From assembly GCA_963169235.1 (NCBI GenBank), contig CAUJCX010000001.1, positions 1 to 42,299 on the forward strand: a DNA stretch of 42,299 nt, written 5' to 3'. Within the stretch, counting starts at the first letter, position 1. Each line of letters begins with the position of its first letter. Position numbers and translations under genes: made by a program. The notes below the pieces were generated by a model. The model saw only the letters and a program-made list of their open reading frames with translations, searched no databases and was not told the DNA's origin. This document shows positions 18,798 through 25,931 of the stretch, one piece after another. This stretch comes from Actinomycetota bacterium (GTDB lineage: Bacteria; Actinomycetota; Thermoleophilia; Miltoncostaeales; Miltoncostaeaceae).

Positions 18798-19855
18798 CCG
18801 CGCTTGACGACGCATCCGCATTCGGCATCGACTCGCTGGGGCTCATCCCGGCGATGGCGGGGTCGGTCGCGGCGTTCGACGAGGCCCGCATGGGGGCCGA
18901 GAACGCCGACCTGCACTGGAAGCCCGGCATGTTCCGCAACGTCGCGGTGTGCGGCATGGGCGGCTCGGCCATCGCGGGCGACCTGGTGCTGGGGGCCTGG
19001 CGCGAGCGGCTGCGCATGCCCGCGCAGGTGCTGCGCGACTACTACCTGCCGGCGTGGGTGGGCGAGGACACGCTGGTGGTGGTCTCGAGCTATTCGGGCG
19101 ACACCGAGGAGACGCTGACCGCGGCCCACCAGGCCACCGAGAACGGCGCTCCCTGCATCGGCATCACGTCGGGCGGCAAGCTCAACGGGCGCTACCGCGA
19201 CATCGGCGTGCCCATCATCGACCTGCCCCCGGGGCTGCAGCCGCGCGCGGCGCTCTTGCGGCTGCTGGTGCCGCTGGTGGTCATCCTGTCGCGCCTCGAG
19301 GTGGTGGGACCCGCCGACGCCGACCTGGACGACGGCCGGGCATCGGTGGCGCGCGCCGTGGCCGAGTGGGGGCCCGAGGTGCCCACCGAGCGCAACCGCG
19401 CGAAGCAGCTGGCGTTCGAGCTGCTCGACACCGTCCCGGTGTTCTGGGGCGCCGAGGCCACGGCCGCCATGGCCCAGCGGTTCAAGGGGCAGATCAACGA
19501 GAACGCGAAGGCGCCGGCGTACTGGGCCGTGCTGCCCGAGGCCGACCACAACGAGATCTGCGGCTTCGAGGGCAACGGGGCGTTCTCGTCGCTGTGCCGC
19601 CTGGTGATGTTGCGCGATCCGCGCCAGCACCGCCAGGTGGGTCGCCGGTTCACACTCACCCGGGAGATCGTCGAGAAGTACACGTCCGGGGTCATCGAGG
19701 TGGAGGCGCGGGGCCAGACGCCGCTGGGCCGCCTGCTCGACCTGGTGATGCTGGCCGACTACGCGTCGCTGTACCTCGGCATCCTGCGCGGCGTCGACCC
19801 CGGCCCCGTGGAGGCCATCGGCACGCTCAAGGAGCGCCTCAGCACGACACCCTGA
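18794..19855 (+). CDS. Bifunctional phosphoglucose/phosphomannose isomerase
   Basis: A 353-residue SIS-fold isomerase of the archaeal/actinobacterial PGI-PMI family, interconverting fructose-6-P with glucose-6-P and mannose-6-P. Sugar-phosphate loops are CGMGGSAIAGDLV (GMGGS 54-58) and SSYSGDTEETL (98-108). ITSGGKL, and NENAKAPAYWAVLPEADHNE with its Glu and His, supply the conserved active-site residues. ATG 18794 is chosen because GAGGAGGT (18783-18790) lies just upstream and the codon overlaps the previous stop; an upstream in-frame ATG at 18773 has no such site. It links central metabolism to the nucleotide-sugar enzymes encoded upstream. Confidence 0.93.
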   Translation: MTALDDASAFGIDSLGLIPAMAGSVAAFDEARMGAENADLHWKPGMFRNVAVCGMGGSAIAGDLVLGAWRERLRMPAQVLRDYYLPAWVGEDTLVVVSSYSGDTEETLTAAHQATENGAPCIGITSGGKLNGRYRDIGVPIIDLPPGLQPRAALLRLLVPLVVILSRLEVVGPADADLDDGRASVARAVAEWGPEVPTERNRAKQLAFELLDTVPVFWGAEATAAMAQRFKGQINENAKAPAYWAVLPEADHNEICGFEGNGAFSSLCRLVMLRDPRQHRQVGRRFTLTREIVEKYTSGVIEVEARGQTPLGRLLDLVMLADYASLYLGILRGVDPGPVEAIGTLKERLSTTP

Positions 19856-19904
19856 CGGCGCACGGGCGGCACACGGCGGGCGCGTGCGGTGACAGGCGCG
19901 CCCG

Positions 19905-19910
19905 TAGCGT
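19905..19910 (+). promoter_or_regulatory. Candidate -10 box (TAGCGT) for a leaderless ComF-like mRNA
   Basis: TAGCGT (19905-19910), six bases, then ATG 19917, with no ribosome binding site between. Same geometry as the box before the M20 gene. Confidence 0.45.
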
Positions 19911-19916
19911 GCGGCC

Positions 19917-20606
19917 ATGCATCCCGTCGTCGCGGCGCTGTGTGACCTGGTGGCCCCCGAGCGGTGCGTCGGGTGCGGGGCCGCGGGCGACGTGTGCTGC
20001 CCGGCGTGCCTGGCGTCGATGCCGTGGACGCCTGCGGTGCGGTGCGCCCGCTGCGGCATGGGCACGCCGGTGGCGACCGACCGCTGCCCCGACTGCCCGC
20101 CGGGCATCGCATGGGGGCGCCAGGCCTGCGCGTACGCGCCCACGTCCCGCGCGCTGGTGACGGCGCTCAAGGACGACGGGCGGCGCGCGGCGGCCGCCGT
20201 GATGGCGGCGGCCATCGTGGTGCGCTGCGCACCGCCCGCGCCGGGGTGCGTGCTGGTGCCCGTGCCCCCCGGACCACGGCGGCGCCGGCGGGGCGGCGAC
20301 CACGCGGGCCTCCTGGCGCGGCGTCTGGCGCTCCTGTGGGGCGTGCCCGCGTGCGCTGCCCTGCGACGCACGCACGACGCACCCGCCCAGCGGGGCGCCT
20401 CACGCGACGCCCGCCGCCGCCAGGTGGCCGGCGCGTTCGGCGCCGCGGGCGCCGTGCCCGCCCACGCGTGCCTGGTGGACGACGTCGTCACCACGGGCGC
20501 GACGCTCAGTGCGTGCGCGCACGCACTGCGGCGCGCGGGGTGCCGGCGGGTGGAGGCCGTGGCGTTCGCCCGCACGCCGCGCGACAGCGCGATTGGCCTT
20601 CCGTGA
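19917..20606 (+). CDS. ComF/GntX-like phosphoribosyltransferase-fold protein
   Basis: A 229-residue protein of the ComF family. The N-terminal zinc ribbon has paired cysteines (CVGCGAAGDVCCPACL, then CARCGMG and CPDCPPG). The PRTase domain shows the entry VPVPPGPRRRRRRGGDHAG and the PRPP-binding loop CLVDDVVTTGATLSACA. In competent bacteria ComF works in DNA uptake; in most other bacteria its role is undefined, and no other competence gene is in the window. The gene is followed within 50 bases by hpf, and the hpf promoter appears to lie over its last codons. It is extremely Arg- and Ala-rich. Confidence 0.88.
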   Translation: MHPVVAALCDLVAPERCVGCGAAGDVCCPACLASMPWTPAVRCARCGMGTPVATDRCPDCPPGIAWGRQACAYAPTSRALVTALKDDGRRAAAAVMAAAIVVRCAPPAPGCVLVPVPPGPRRRRRGGDHAGLLARRLALLWGVPACAALRRTHDAPAQRGASRDARRRQVAGAFGAAGAVPAHACLVDDVVTTGATLSACAHALRRAGCRRVEAVAFARTPRDSAIGLP

Positions 20607-20621
20607 CAAGCCGGTTACCAT
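20593..20621 (+). promoter_or_regulatory. Candidate promoter of the hibernation factor gene
   Basis: TTGGCC (20593-20598) and TACCAT (20616-20621) are separated by 17 bases, a good sigma-70-type arrangement overlapping the end of the ComF gene (stop 20604-20606). A leader of about 27 bases with AGGAGG (20643-20648) leads to ATG 20655. It could allow hpf to be induced apart from ComF. Confidence 0.5.
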
Positions 20622-20654
20622 GAGGCACGTCAAATCGCGACCAGGAGGCGTTCG

Positions 20655-21224
20655 ATGCAACTCCAGGTCAAAGGCAAGAACATCCCGGTCACGGATGCGC
20701 TGCACGAGCACGCCGAGCGCAAGCTCCAGCGCCTTGCCAAGGTCCTTCCACAGTGGGACGAGCCCCCGCTGGTGGAGCTCGAGCTGTCGGTCGAGCGCAA
20801 CCCGAAGATCGACCGACCGCAGATCGCCGAGATCACGGTGCGCACCAAGGGCACGGTGCTGCGGGCGTGTGAGTCGGCCACCGACATGTACGCGGCCATC
20901 GACCAGGCCTCGCGCAAGCTCGAGCGCCAGGCGGTGCGCTACCGCGAACGGCGCCGCAAGCGCCGGCAGGGGTCCGATCACGAGCTTGAGCGCATGGCGC
21001 CGCTGCCCGACGACCTGGTGATCCACGTCGACGAGCCCGCGCCGTCGCTGGTGAAGCGCAAGGAGTTCGCGCTGAAGCCGATGTCGAGCGACGATGCCGC
21101 GCTGCACATGGACATGCTGCACCACGACTTCTTCGTGTTCCGCGACGCGGACTCGGGTGAGGTGAACGTGGTGTACCGGCGCAAGAACGGCGGTTTCGGC
21201 CTGATCGTGCCGCTTTCGGCCTAG
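20655..21224 (+). CDS. hpf: Long-form ribosome hibernation promoting factor
   Basis: A 189-residue HPF/RaiA-family protein that binds the 30S decoding site and, in the long form, dimerises ribosomes into inactive 100S particles during stress. The N-terminal S30AE domain (about 1-100) begins MQLQVKGKNIPVTDALHEHA. A linker of about 30 residues follows. The C-terminal dimerisation domain (about 130-189) contains KEFALKPMSSDDA, ALHMDMLHHDFFVFRD and VVYRRKNGGFGLI. AGGAGG lies six bases before the ATG. In many bacteria secA follows hpf directly; here about 6 kb of other genes separate them. Confidence 0.96.
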   Translation: MQLQVKGKNIPVTDALHEHAERKLQRLAKVLPQWDEPPLVELELSVERNPKIDRPQIAEITVRTKGTVLRACESATDMYAAIDQASRKLERQAVRYRERRRKRRQGSDHELERMAPLPDDLVIHVDEPAPSLVKRKEFALKPMSSDDAALHMDMLHHDFFVFRDADSGEVNVVYRRKNGGFGLIVPLSA

Positions 21225-21235
21225 CCCGGGGGAAC

Positions 21236-21269
21236 GTCCCGGCGCGCGCGGAGGACGCCGCGCCGGGAC
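21236..21269 (+). terminator. Hairpin terminator after hpf
   Basis: GTCCCGGCGCG (21236-21246) pairs perfectly with CGCGCCGGGAC (21259-21269), an 11-bp stem with a 12-base loop, starting 12 bases after the stop codon. No T-run follows. The remaining bases to the next gene (21270-21370) hold no visible gene. Confidence 0.65.
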
Positions 21270-21375
21270 GCGGCCCGGCACGGCATCGGTCGCCAAGGGG
21301 CCATTCCGCACGCGTCCGCACGCCGGACGACACGTGTGACGCGTCCGGGCTTGCGCGGACACCCCCGGATCGTGA

Positions 21376-21381
21376 CATGCT
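21376..21381 (+). promoter_or_regulatory. Candidate -10 box (CATGCT) before the phosphate transporter
   Basis: CATGCT (21376-21381) is six bases before ATG 21388, one mismatch from TANNNT. TTGCGC (21351-21356) lies 19 bases upstream. No ribosome site is present, so a leaderless start is possible. Weaker than the other examples. Confidence 0.3.
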
Positions 21382-21387
21382 CGCGCC

Positions 21388-22605
21388 ATGAGCCCGGAGT
21401 TGATCGTGCTGTGCCTGGTGGTGTTCACCGCGCTGGCGTTCGATTTCACGAATGGATTCCACGACACGGCCAACGCCATGGCCACGTCCATCGCCACGGG
21501 CGCGCTACGTCCCAAGACCGCCGTGGCGCTCTCGGCCGTGCTCAACCTCATCGGCGCGTTCCTGTCGGTGGAGGTGGCGCTCACGGTCACGAACGCCGTG
21601 ATCAAGGTGCAGGACAAGACGGGCGCGCCGCGGGAGGCGTTCACGGCGCACGGGGGCGAGGCCCTCCTGGCCATCCTGCTGGCCGGCCTCGCCGGGGCCA
21701 TCGTGTGGAACCTGCTGACGTGGCTCGTGGGCCTGCCGTCGTCGTCGTCGCACGCGCTCTTCGGCGGCATGATCGGCGCCACCATCGCCAGCGTGGGATG
21801 GGCCGGCGTGAAGTGGTCGGGCGACGGCACCAAGCTGGACGGCGTGGTGGGCAAGGTGATCCTGCCCGCGCTCGCGTCGCCCGTCATCGCGGCCGTCATC
21901 GCCATGTGCGGCACGTGGATGATCTACAAGATCACCGCGCGGGTGGCCGATCGCTACCGCGAGACCGGCTTTCGCTGGGGGCAGATCGGCAGCGCGTCGC
22001 TGGTGTCGCTGGCGCACGGCACCAACGACGCGCAGAAGACCATGGGCATCATCACGCTGGCGCTCATCGGGTCGGGCCACTGGACCGACACGGCCAGCAT
22101 CCCGCTGTGGGTGAAGGTGGTGTGCGCGTTCGCCATCGCCAGCGGCACGTACCTGGGGGGCTGGCGCATCATCCGCACGCTCGGCAAGGGGCTCGTGGAG
22201 ATCGCCTCCCCGCAGGGCTTCGCGGCCGAGAGCGCCGGTGCCGCCGTGATCCTCGCGTCCAGCCATCTGGGCTTTGCGCTGTCGACCACCCACGTCGCCA
22301 CCGGGTCCATCCTCGGCTCGGGCCTGGGCAAGCGTGACGCCGAGGTACGCTGGGCGGTCGCCGGGCGCATGGCCACGGCGTGGGTCATCACGCTGCCGTG
22401 CGCCGGCGTCGTCGCGTTCGCCATGTGGCACATCGGCGACGTGTTGCCGCCGCTGGCGGGGGCGCTGCTGGTGTTCGGCCTGCTGGTCGCCGCGTCGGGG
22501 TACATGTATCTGCACTCGCGCAAGCAGCCCGTGGGCCACCACAACGTCAACGACGAGTGGGCCGGCGACGGCGGCCACAAGCCGTCCGCGCGGGTCGTCG
22601 CGTAG
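21388..22605 (+). CDS. pitA: PiT-family inorganic phosphate transporter
   Basis: A 405-residue membrane protein that imports phosphate (as a metal-phosphate complex with protons in characterised members). The two inverted PiT signatures are both present: DFTNGFHDTANAMATSIATG (19-38) and LAHGTNDAQKTMGIITLAL (Thr212-Asn213-Asp214), plus WLVGLPSSSSHALFGGMIG and LSTTHVATGSILG. About ten membrane segments are visible, with a loop near residue 75-95. No DUF47/PhoU-like partner gene adjoins. Instead two small genes follow in the same direction, an arrangement I recall from mycobacterial pitA loci. Confidence 0.95.
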   Translation: MSPELIVLCLVVFTALAFDFTNGFHDTANAMATSIATGALRPKTAVALSAVLNLIGAFLSVEVALTVTNAVIKVQDKTGAPREAFTAHGGEALLAILLAGLAGAIVWNLLTWLVGLPSSSSHALFGGMIGATIASVGWAGVKWSGDGTKLDGVVGKVILPALASPVIAAVIAMCGTWMIYKITARVADRYRETGFRWGQIGSASLVSLAHGTNDAQKTMGIITLALIGSGHWTDTASIPLWVKVVCAFAIASGTYLGGWRIIRTLGKGLVEIASPQGFAAESAGAAVILASSHLGFALSTTHVATGSILGSGLGKRDAEVRWAVAGRMATAWVITLPCAGVVAFAMWHIGDVLPPLAGALLVFGLLVAASGYMYLHSRKQPVGHHNVNDEWAGDGGHKPSARVVA

Positions 22606-22631
22606 AGACCCCCGACGCAGGGAGCGGATTC

Positions 22632-22931
22632 ATGGACAATCTGAGATTCGCGCTCGAAGGCGCCTGGAAGGTGCTCGCCATCGGCCTCGTCGTGGGCGCG
22701 GGCGTGCCCGTCGTGTTCGCGCTGGGCATCCGCTCGCTGGCGTTCGGCGCCGGGGGGGACGCCGAGACCGACCACGCCGCGCCCCACCCGCTGGGCCGCG
22801 TGCTGGCCACGCTGTGCTTCGTCGTCGTGGTGGCCGTGGTCGCAATCGGCCTCGCGATCATCGTCGCGTCCGGGCTGGGCAAGGAGGTCAGCTTCGACCA
22901 CGTGTTCCCGACGTTCGCCGACAAGAAGTAG
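22632..22931 (+). CDS. Small two-helix membrane protein downstream of pitA
   Basis: A 99-residue protein, MDNLRFALEGAWKVLAIGLV..., with two hydrophobic helices (about 13-36 and 58-80) joined by a short acidic/His loop (GGDAETDHAAPHPLG) and a short polar tail. There is no catalytic motif. GGGAG (22619-22623) upstream supports ATG 22632. It lies 26 bases after pitA and 9 bases before the DUF3349 gene, so all three are probably cotranscribed. Mycobacteria carry a comparable small membrane protein gene between pitA and a DUF3349 gene (recalled from M. tuberculosis Rv0543c-Rv0545c). A role in phosphate-transporter function is inference from that synteny. Confidence 0.75.
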   Translation: MDNLRFALEGAWKVLAIGLVVGAGVPVVFALGIRSLAFGAGGDAETDHAAPHPLGRVLATLCFVVVVAVVAIGLAIIVASGLGKEVSFDHVFPTFADKK

Positions 22932-22940
22932 GAGGAGCCC

Positions 22941-23252
22941 ATGCCCGTCGGTCGCATCCAGGACATGCTCGGCCGCGTCATCGGATGGCTGCGCGCCGGC
23001 TACCCCGAGGGGGTGCCCAACAACGACTACGTCGCCCTGCTCGGCATCCTGCGCCGCCGCCTCACCGCCGACGAGGTGGAGCAGATCGCCGGGGCGCTCG
23101 CGGAGGCCTCGGCCCCCGGAGACCCCATCGGCGAGGACGACATCCGCGACATGATCCGCTCGAGCGTGCTCGAGACGGCGTCCGACGATGACGTGGCGCG
23201 CGTGTCGGCGCACCTCGCCGCGGGTGGCTGGCCGCTGGCCGACGTGGAGTAG
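22941..23252 (+). CDS. DUF3349-family protein
   Basis: A 103-residue soluble, acidic, helical protein. WLRAGYPEGVPNNDYVALLG and ILRRRLTADEVEQIA, then the repeat-like IGEDDIRDMI and VARVSAHLAAGGWPLAD, match DUF3349, an actinobacterial family of small helical proteins of unknown function. A GGAGG site (22932-22936) precedes ATG 22941. It forms a probable operon with pitA and the small membrane protein. The family name is given from recognition of the GYPEGVP...DY..LL..LRR.L pattern; the function is unknown. Confidence 0.8.
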   Translation: MPVGRIQDMLGRVIGWLRAGYPEGVPNNDYVALLGILRRRLTADEVEQIAGALAEASAPGDPIGEDDIRDMIRSSVLETASDDDVARVSAHLAAGGWPLADVE

Positions 23253-23279
23253 TGCCGGCCGCCTGACATCATCCCGGCC

Positions 23280-23918
23280 ATGGTCGACCTCTACTTCCTT
23301 CCGGGCTCCGCGTCGATGGCCCCGCACGCCGTTCTGATCGAGACGGGCACCCCCCACCGCCTCGTGCGGGTGGAACGCGGTGGCGACCCGGATCCCGCGT
23401 TCCTCGCGGTGAGCCCCGCGGGCCGGGTGCCCGCCGTGCGCGACGGCGACCTGACGCTCACCGAGTCCGCCGCGATCTGCATGCACTACGCCGACCGGGC
23501 CCCTGCGGCCGGGCTGGCGCCGCCGGCGGGCTCGGACGCCCGCGCCCAGTGGTACCGCTGGCACTGCACGCTCACCAACACCGTGCAGGAGGCGTTCTAC
23601 CGGGCGTTCGCGCCCGGCCGCTTCGTCGACGACGACGGGCGCGCGTCGGTGATCGCCCACGCCAACGACACGCTGGCGTGGTGGCGCGAGCGGCTGGCGG
23701 GCGAGCTGGCCGGCCGGCCGTACCTGGTGGGCGACGCGTGCACGAGCGCCGATCTGTACCTGTGCATGCTCATTCGCTGGACCCGGCGCATGCCCGAGCC
23801 GTACTGGGACGACCCGGTGCTGGCCGCCTATTTCCGGCGCATCGCCGACCGGCCGTCGTACCGCGAGGTGTGGCAGACCGAGGGGCTCGACCGCGACGGG
23901 GAGCCCGCGCCACGCTGA
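23280..23918 (+). CDS. Glutathione S-transferase-fold protein
   Basis: A 212-residue protein with an N-terminal thioredoxin-like domain (VDLYFLPGSASMAPHAVLIE, VSPAGRVPAVRDGDLTLTES, AAICMHYADR) and a C-terminal helical domain (about 88-205, with the hydrophobic-staple-like LVGDACTSADLYLCML). This is the GST beta-class-like layout. Most actinobacteria make mycothiol rather than glutathione, so the true thiol partner is uncertain. The start is ATG 23280; an ATC-rich box (CATCAT, 23267-23272) lies just upstream. It is convergent with the following propeller gene across a long hairpin. Confidence 0.85.
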   Translation: MVDLYFLPGSASMAPHAVLIETGTPHRLVRVERGGDPDPAFLAVSPAGRVPAVRDGDLTLTESAAICMHYADRAPAAGLAPPAGSDARAQWYRWHCTLTNTVQEAFYRAFAPGRFVDDDGRASVIAHANDTLAWWRERLAGELAGRPYLVGDACTSADLYLCMLIRWTRRMPEPYWDDPVLAAYFRRIADRPSYREVWQTEGLDRDGEPAPR

Positions 23919-23989
23919 CCACCCACCCCCGCGCGTCGCCGCACGGGGGTCGCGTGGCCGGGGGGCTTCACCGCCGAGTAGGCGACCCC

Positions 23990-24026
23990 CCCGTCCTCGC
24001 CGTCACGTGCGGACGGCGAGGACGGG
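23990..24026. terminator. Bidirectional hairpin between convergent genes
   Basis: A perfect 15-bp stem, CCCGTCCTCGCCGTC (23990-24004) with GACGGCGAGGACGGG (24012-24026), and a 7-base loop. It lies 7 bases beyond the end of the minus-strand gene and 71 bases after the GST stop. The plus side is followed by CGCGTTCTAT, a weak T-containing tail. Confidence 0.75.
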
Positions 24027-24032
24027 CGCGTT

Positions 24033-25799
24033 CTATCCGGTGACCCGGGGGGCCCGCGCAGGGGCGGGGCGCCGGCTCGCCTTCACGCGGAGTGTCACCC
24101 GGCGGGTGACCCCGGCGATGGTGACCCGCGTGACCCGGCTGGCGCTGCGCGACGTCGCACTCACCCGCAGGGTGAAGCGCACCCGGGCAGAGCGTCCCGG
24201 GCTCAGCGCCGCAACCCGCTGGCAGGCCCGCGTGCCACGGAGGGTGACGCCGGGTTGGCTGACCACCGTCATCCCGGCGGGGACCGTCATGCACACCTGC
24301 GACGGCATGCTGGCGGCCGTGCCGCGGTTGGTCACCGAGGCCTGAACGACCGTGGTGCCGCCCGGCGAGATGGCCAGCGACGACACGCTCATCGCGGTCA
24401 CCAGGCGGGGTTTCCCGGTCGGTGTCGCGGACGGCGTACCGGGGGTCGGTGTCGCGGACGGCGTACCGGGGGCCGGCGTCGCGGCCGTTGCCGAGACGAC
24501 GGTGTACGTGACCTGCGCGGTGCCGGTGAGCCCGCCCACGCTCGTGGCCGTCACGGTGTACGTGTGGGTTCCCAGGGTGCTGGTGTCCAGGGTTCCGGTG
24601 CCGCCGGTGGCACCGCGGCTGTCGACGCACGAGGTGACGTTGGAGGCGCCATTCTCGTGGGAGCACGAGAAGCTGGTGGCGACGGTGGCACCCAGCGTGA
24701 CGACGGCGTCCTTCGCCGGGGCCGCGATGGTGGCCTTGGGAAGCGCGACCCGGAAGATCTTGTTGGTGTACAAGGCGGCGATCCAGAACCTGCCGTCGGT
24801 GTCCATGGCGATTCCGAACAATCCCTGGGCAGTTCCATTCATTCCGACGGGAGCGTCCGGAAGGGCGTACCGGGTGACCGCGCCGGTCGCCACGTCGATC
24901 TTGCCGATCCGGTTACCGTCCGGCTCGGCGAACCACAGGGTGCCGTCCGCCCCCTTGGTCAGCAGCATCGGACCCGCAGCGGGGAGCGCGATCGGGTACT
25001 CGGTGATCACGCCGGTCGTGGGATCGATGCGGCCGACGCGGCCGCCGGCGTATTCGGTGAACCACACGTTGCCGTCCGATCCCACGGCGATGCCGTACGG
25101 GCGCGAGTCGGCGTTGGGAAGGGGGTACTCGGTGATCACCCCGGTCGTCGGATTGATGCGGCCAACCCGGTTGCCCAGGTACTCGGCGAACCACAGGTTG
25201 CCGTCCGGCCCGGCCACGATGTTCATCGGATTGCCACCGGAGGTGGGGATCGGATAGTTGGTGATCACCCCGGTCGTGGGGTTGATGCGGCCGATCCGGT
25301 CGGCGAACTGCTCGGCGAACCAGACGTTGCCGTCCGGGCCGGCGGTGATTCCCCGCGGGATGCCCGAGGAGGTGGCGAGGGCGTATTCCGTGGTGGCGCC
25401 CGTCGCCGGGTCGACCTTCCCGACGCGGCCCTTCAGGTCCGTGTACCAGATGTTGCCGTCGGGGCCCACCGCGATGGCGAACGGTTGGCCGCCTGCGGTG
25501 GGGACCGGATACTCGGTGATGGTGCCGGTCGCCGGGTCGATCTTCCCGATGGAGCTCGTGCCATACAGGGCAACCCAGAGATTGTTGTCGGGGCCACGCA
25601 CGATCTGCCTCGGGGCGGAGCTGCCGGTGGGATGGAACTCGGTGAACGGCACCGTCTGGCCGAGCGCCGCGGACGCCATCGCGACGAGGAGCACAGGCAC
25701 CATGAGCGCCATGCTCCACCACCGCGTGGCTGCCCGTGACCGGGTCGAGGAGCGTTCGGCCCCGCCCCCGTGTACGCCGGTGTGAACTGATTCGTGCAT
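24033..25799 (-). CDS. Secreted streptogramin-lyase-like (Vgb-fold) beta-propeller protein
   Basis: A 588-residue exported protein. A signal peptide-like helix (MALMVPVLLVAMASAALG) follows a basic 29-residue N-terminus, so ATG 25712 is a rival start. About seven blades (about 50-350) repeat GPDGNxWFxE..GNRIGRINPTTGVITEYP, the virginiamycin B lyase propeller. The lyases need active-site histidines, usually seen as PHGI or similar. Here those positions read PRGI, PMNI and PYGI, and the propeller core contains no histidine, so lyase activity is unlikely. An Ig-like domain with paired cysteines (about 355-435), a Pro/Thr linker with two exact 9-residue repeats, and a C-terminal CARDB-like, Arg-rich beta domain follow. 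It shares this layout with the larger propeller protein encoded at 8.6-12.0 kb. Confidence 0.82.
   Translation of the reverse strand: MHESVHTGVHGGGAERSSTRSRAATRWWSMALMVPVLLVAMASAALGQTVPFTEFHPTGSSAPRQIVRGPDNNLWVALYGTSSIGKIDPATGTITEYPVPTAGGQPFAIAVGPDGNIWYTDLKGRVGKVDPATGATTEYALATSSGIPRGITAGPDGNVWFAEQFADRIGRINPTTGVITNYPIPTSGGNPMNIVAGPDGNLWFAEYLGNRVGRINPTTGVITEYPLPNADSRPYGIAVGSDGNVWFTEYAGGRVGRIDPTTGVITEYPIALPAAGPMLLTKGADGTLWFAEPDGNRIGKIDVATGAVTRYALPDAPVGMNGTAQGLFGIAMDTDGRFWIAALYTNKIFRVALPKATIAAPAKDAVVTLGATVATSFSCSHENGASNVTSCVDSRGATGGTGTLDTSTLGTHTYTVTATSVGGLTGTAQVTYTVVSATAATPAPGTPSATPTPGTPSATPTGKPRLVTAMSVSSLAISPGGTTVVQASVTNRGTAASMPSQVCMTVPAGMTVVSQPGVTLRGTRACQRVAALSPGRSARVRFTLRVSATSRSASRVTRVTIAGVTRRVTLRVKASRRPAPARAPRVTG
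24421..24474 (-). repeat. Tandem 27-bp repeat in the Pro/Thr linker
   Basis: GGTGTCGCGGACGGCGTACC occurs at 24421 and again at 24448, a period of 27 bases (nine residues), with a third partial copy beginning near 24475. In-frame coding repeat of the interdomain linker. Confidence 0.8.
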
Positions 25800-25931
25800 G
25801 TCTGCGGCCGCCCCTGGTGTCGGTGAGGATGCGGCACCATATACCTCGAACGTCGCGTCGCATATACCTGGAAGCGTCGCGTGCCGGCGGGGTTCCCGGA
25901 CGATCCCGGTGGCCCCGCCGGCACGCGGGTA
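25800..25931 (-). promoter_or_regulatory. Upstream region of the Vgb-like gene with two 20-bp direct repeats
   Basis: CATATACCT starts at 25838 and at 25861, and the similarity continues for about 20 bases (CGAACGTCGCG and GGAAGCGTCGCG), giving a 23-base period, about two helical turns. On the minus strand each copy reads CG(A)CG(C)TTC.AGGTATATG, placing a TATATG hexamer about 40-65 bases before ATG 25799. The sequence is unusually AT-rich for this genome. It may be a double operator or overlapping promoter elements. Confidence 0.5.
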
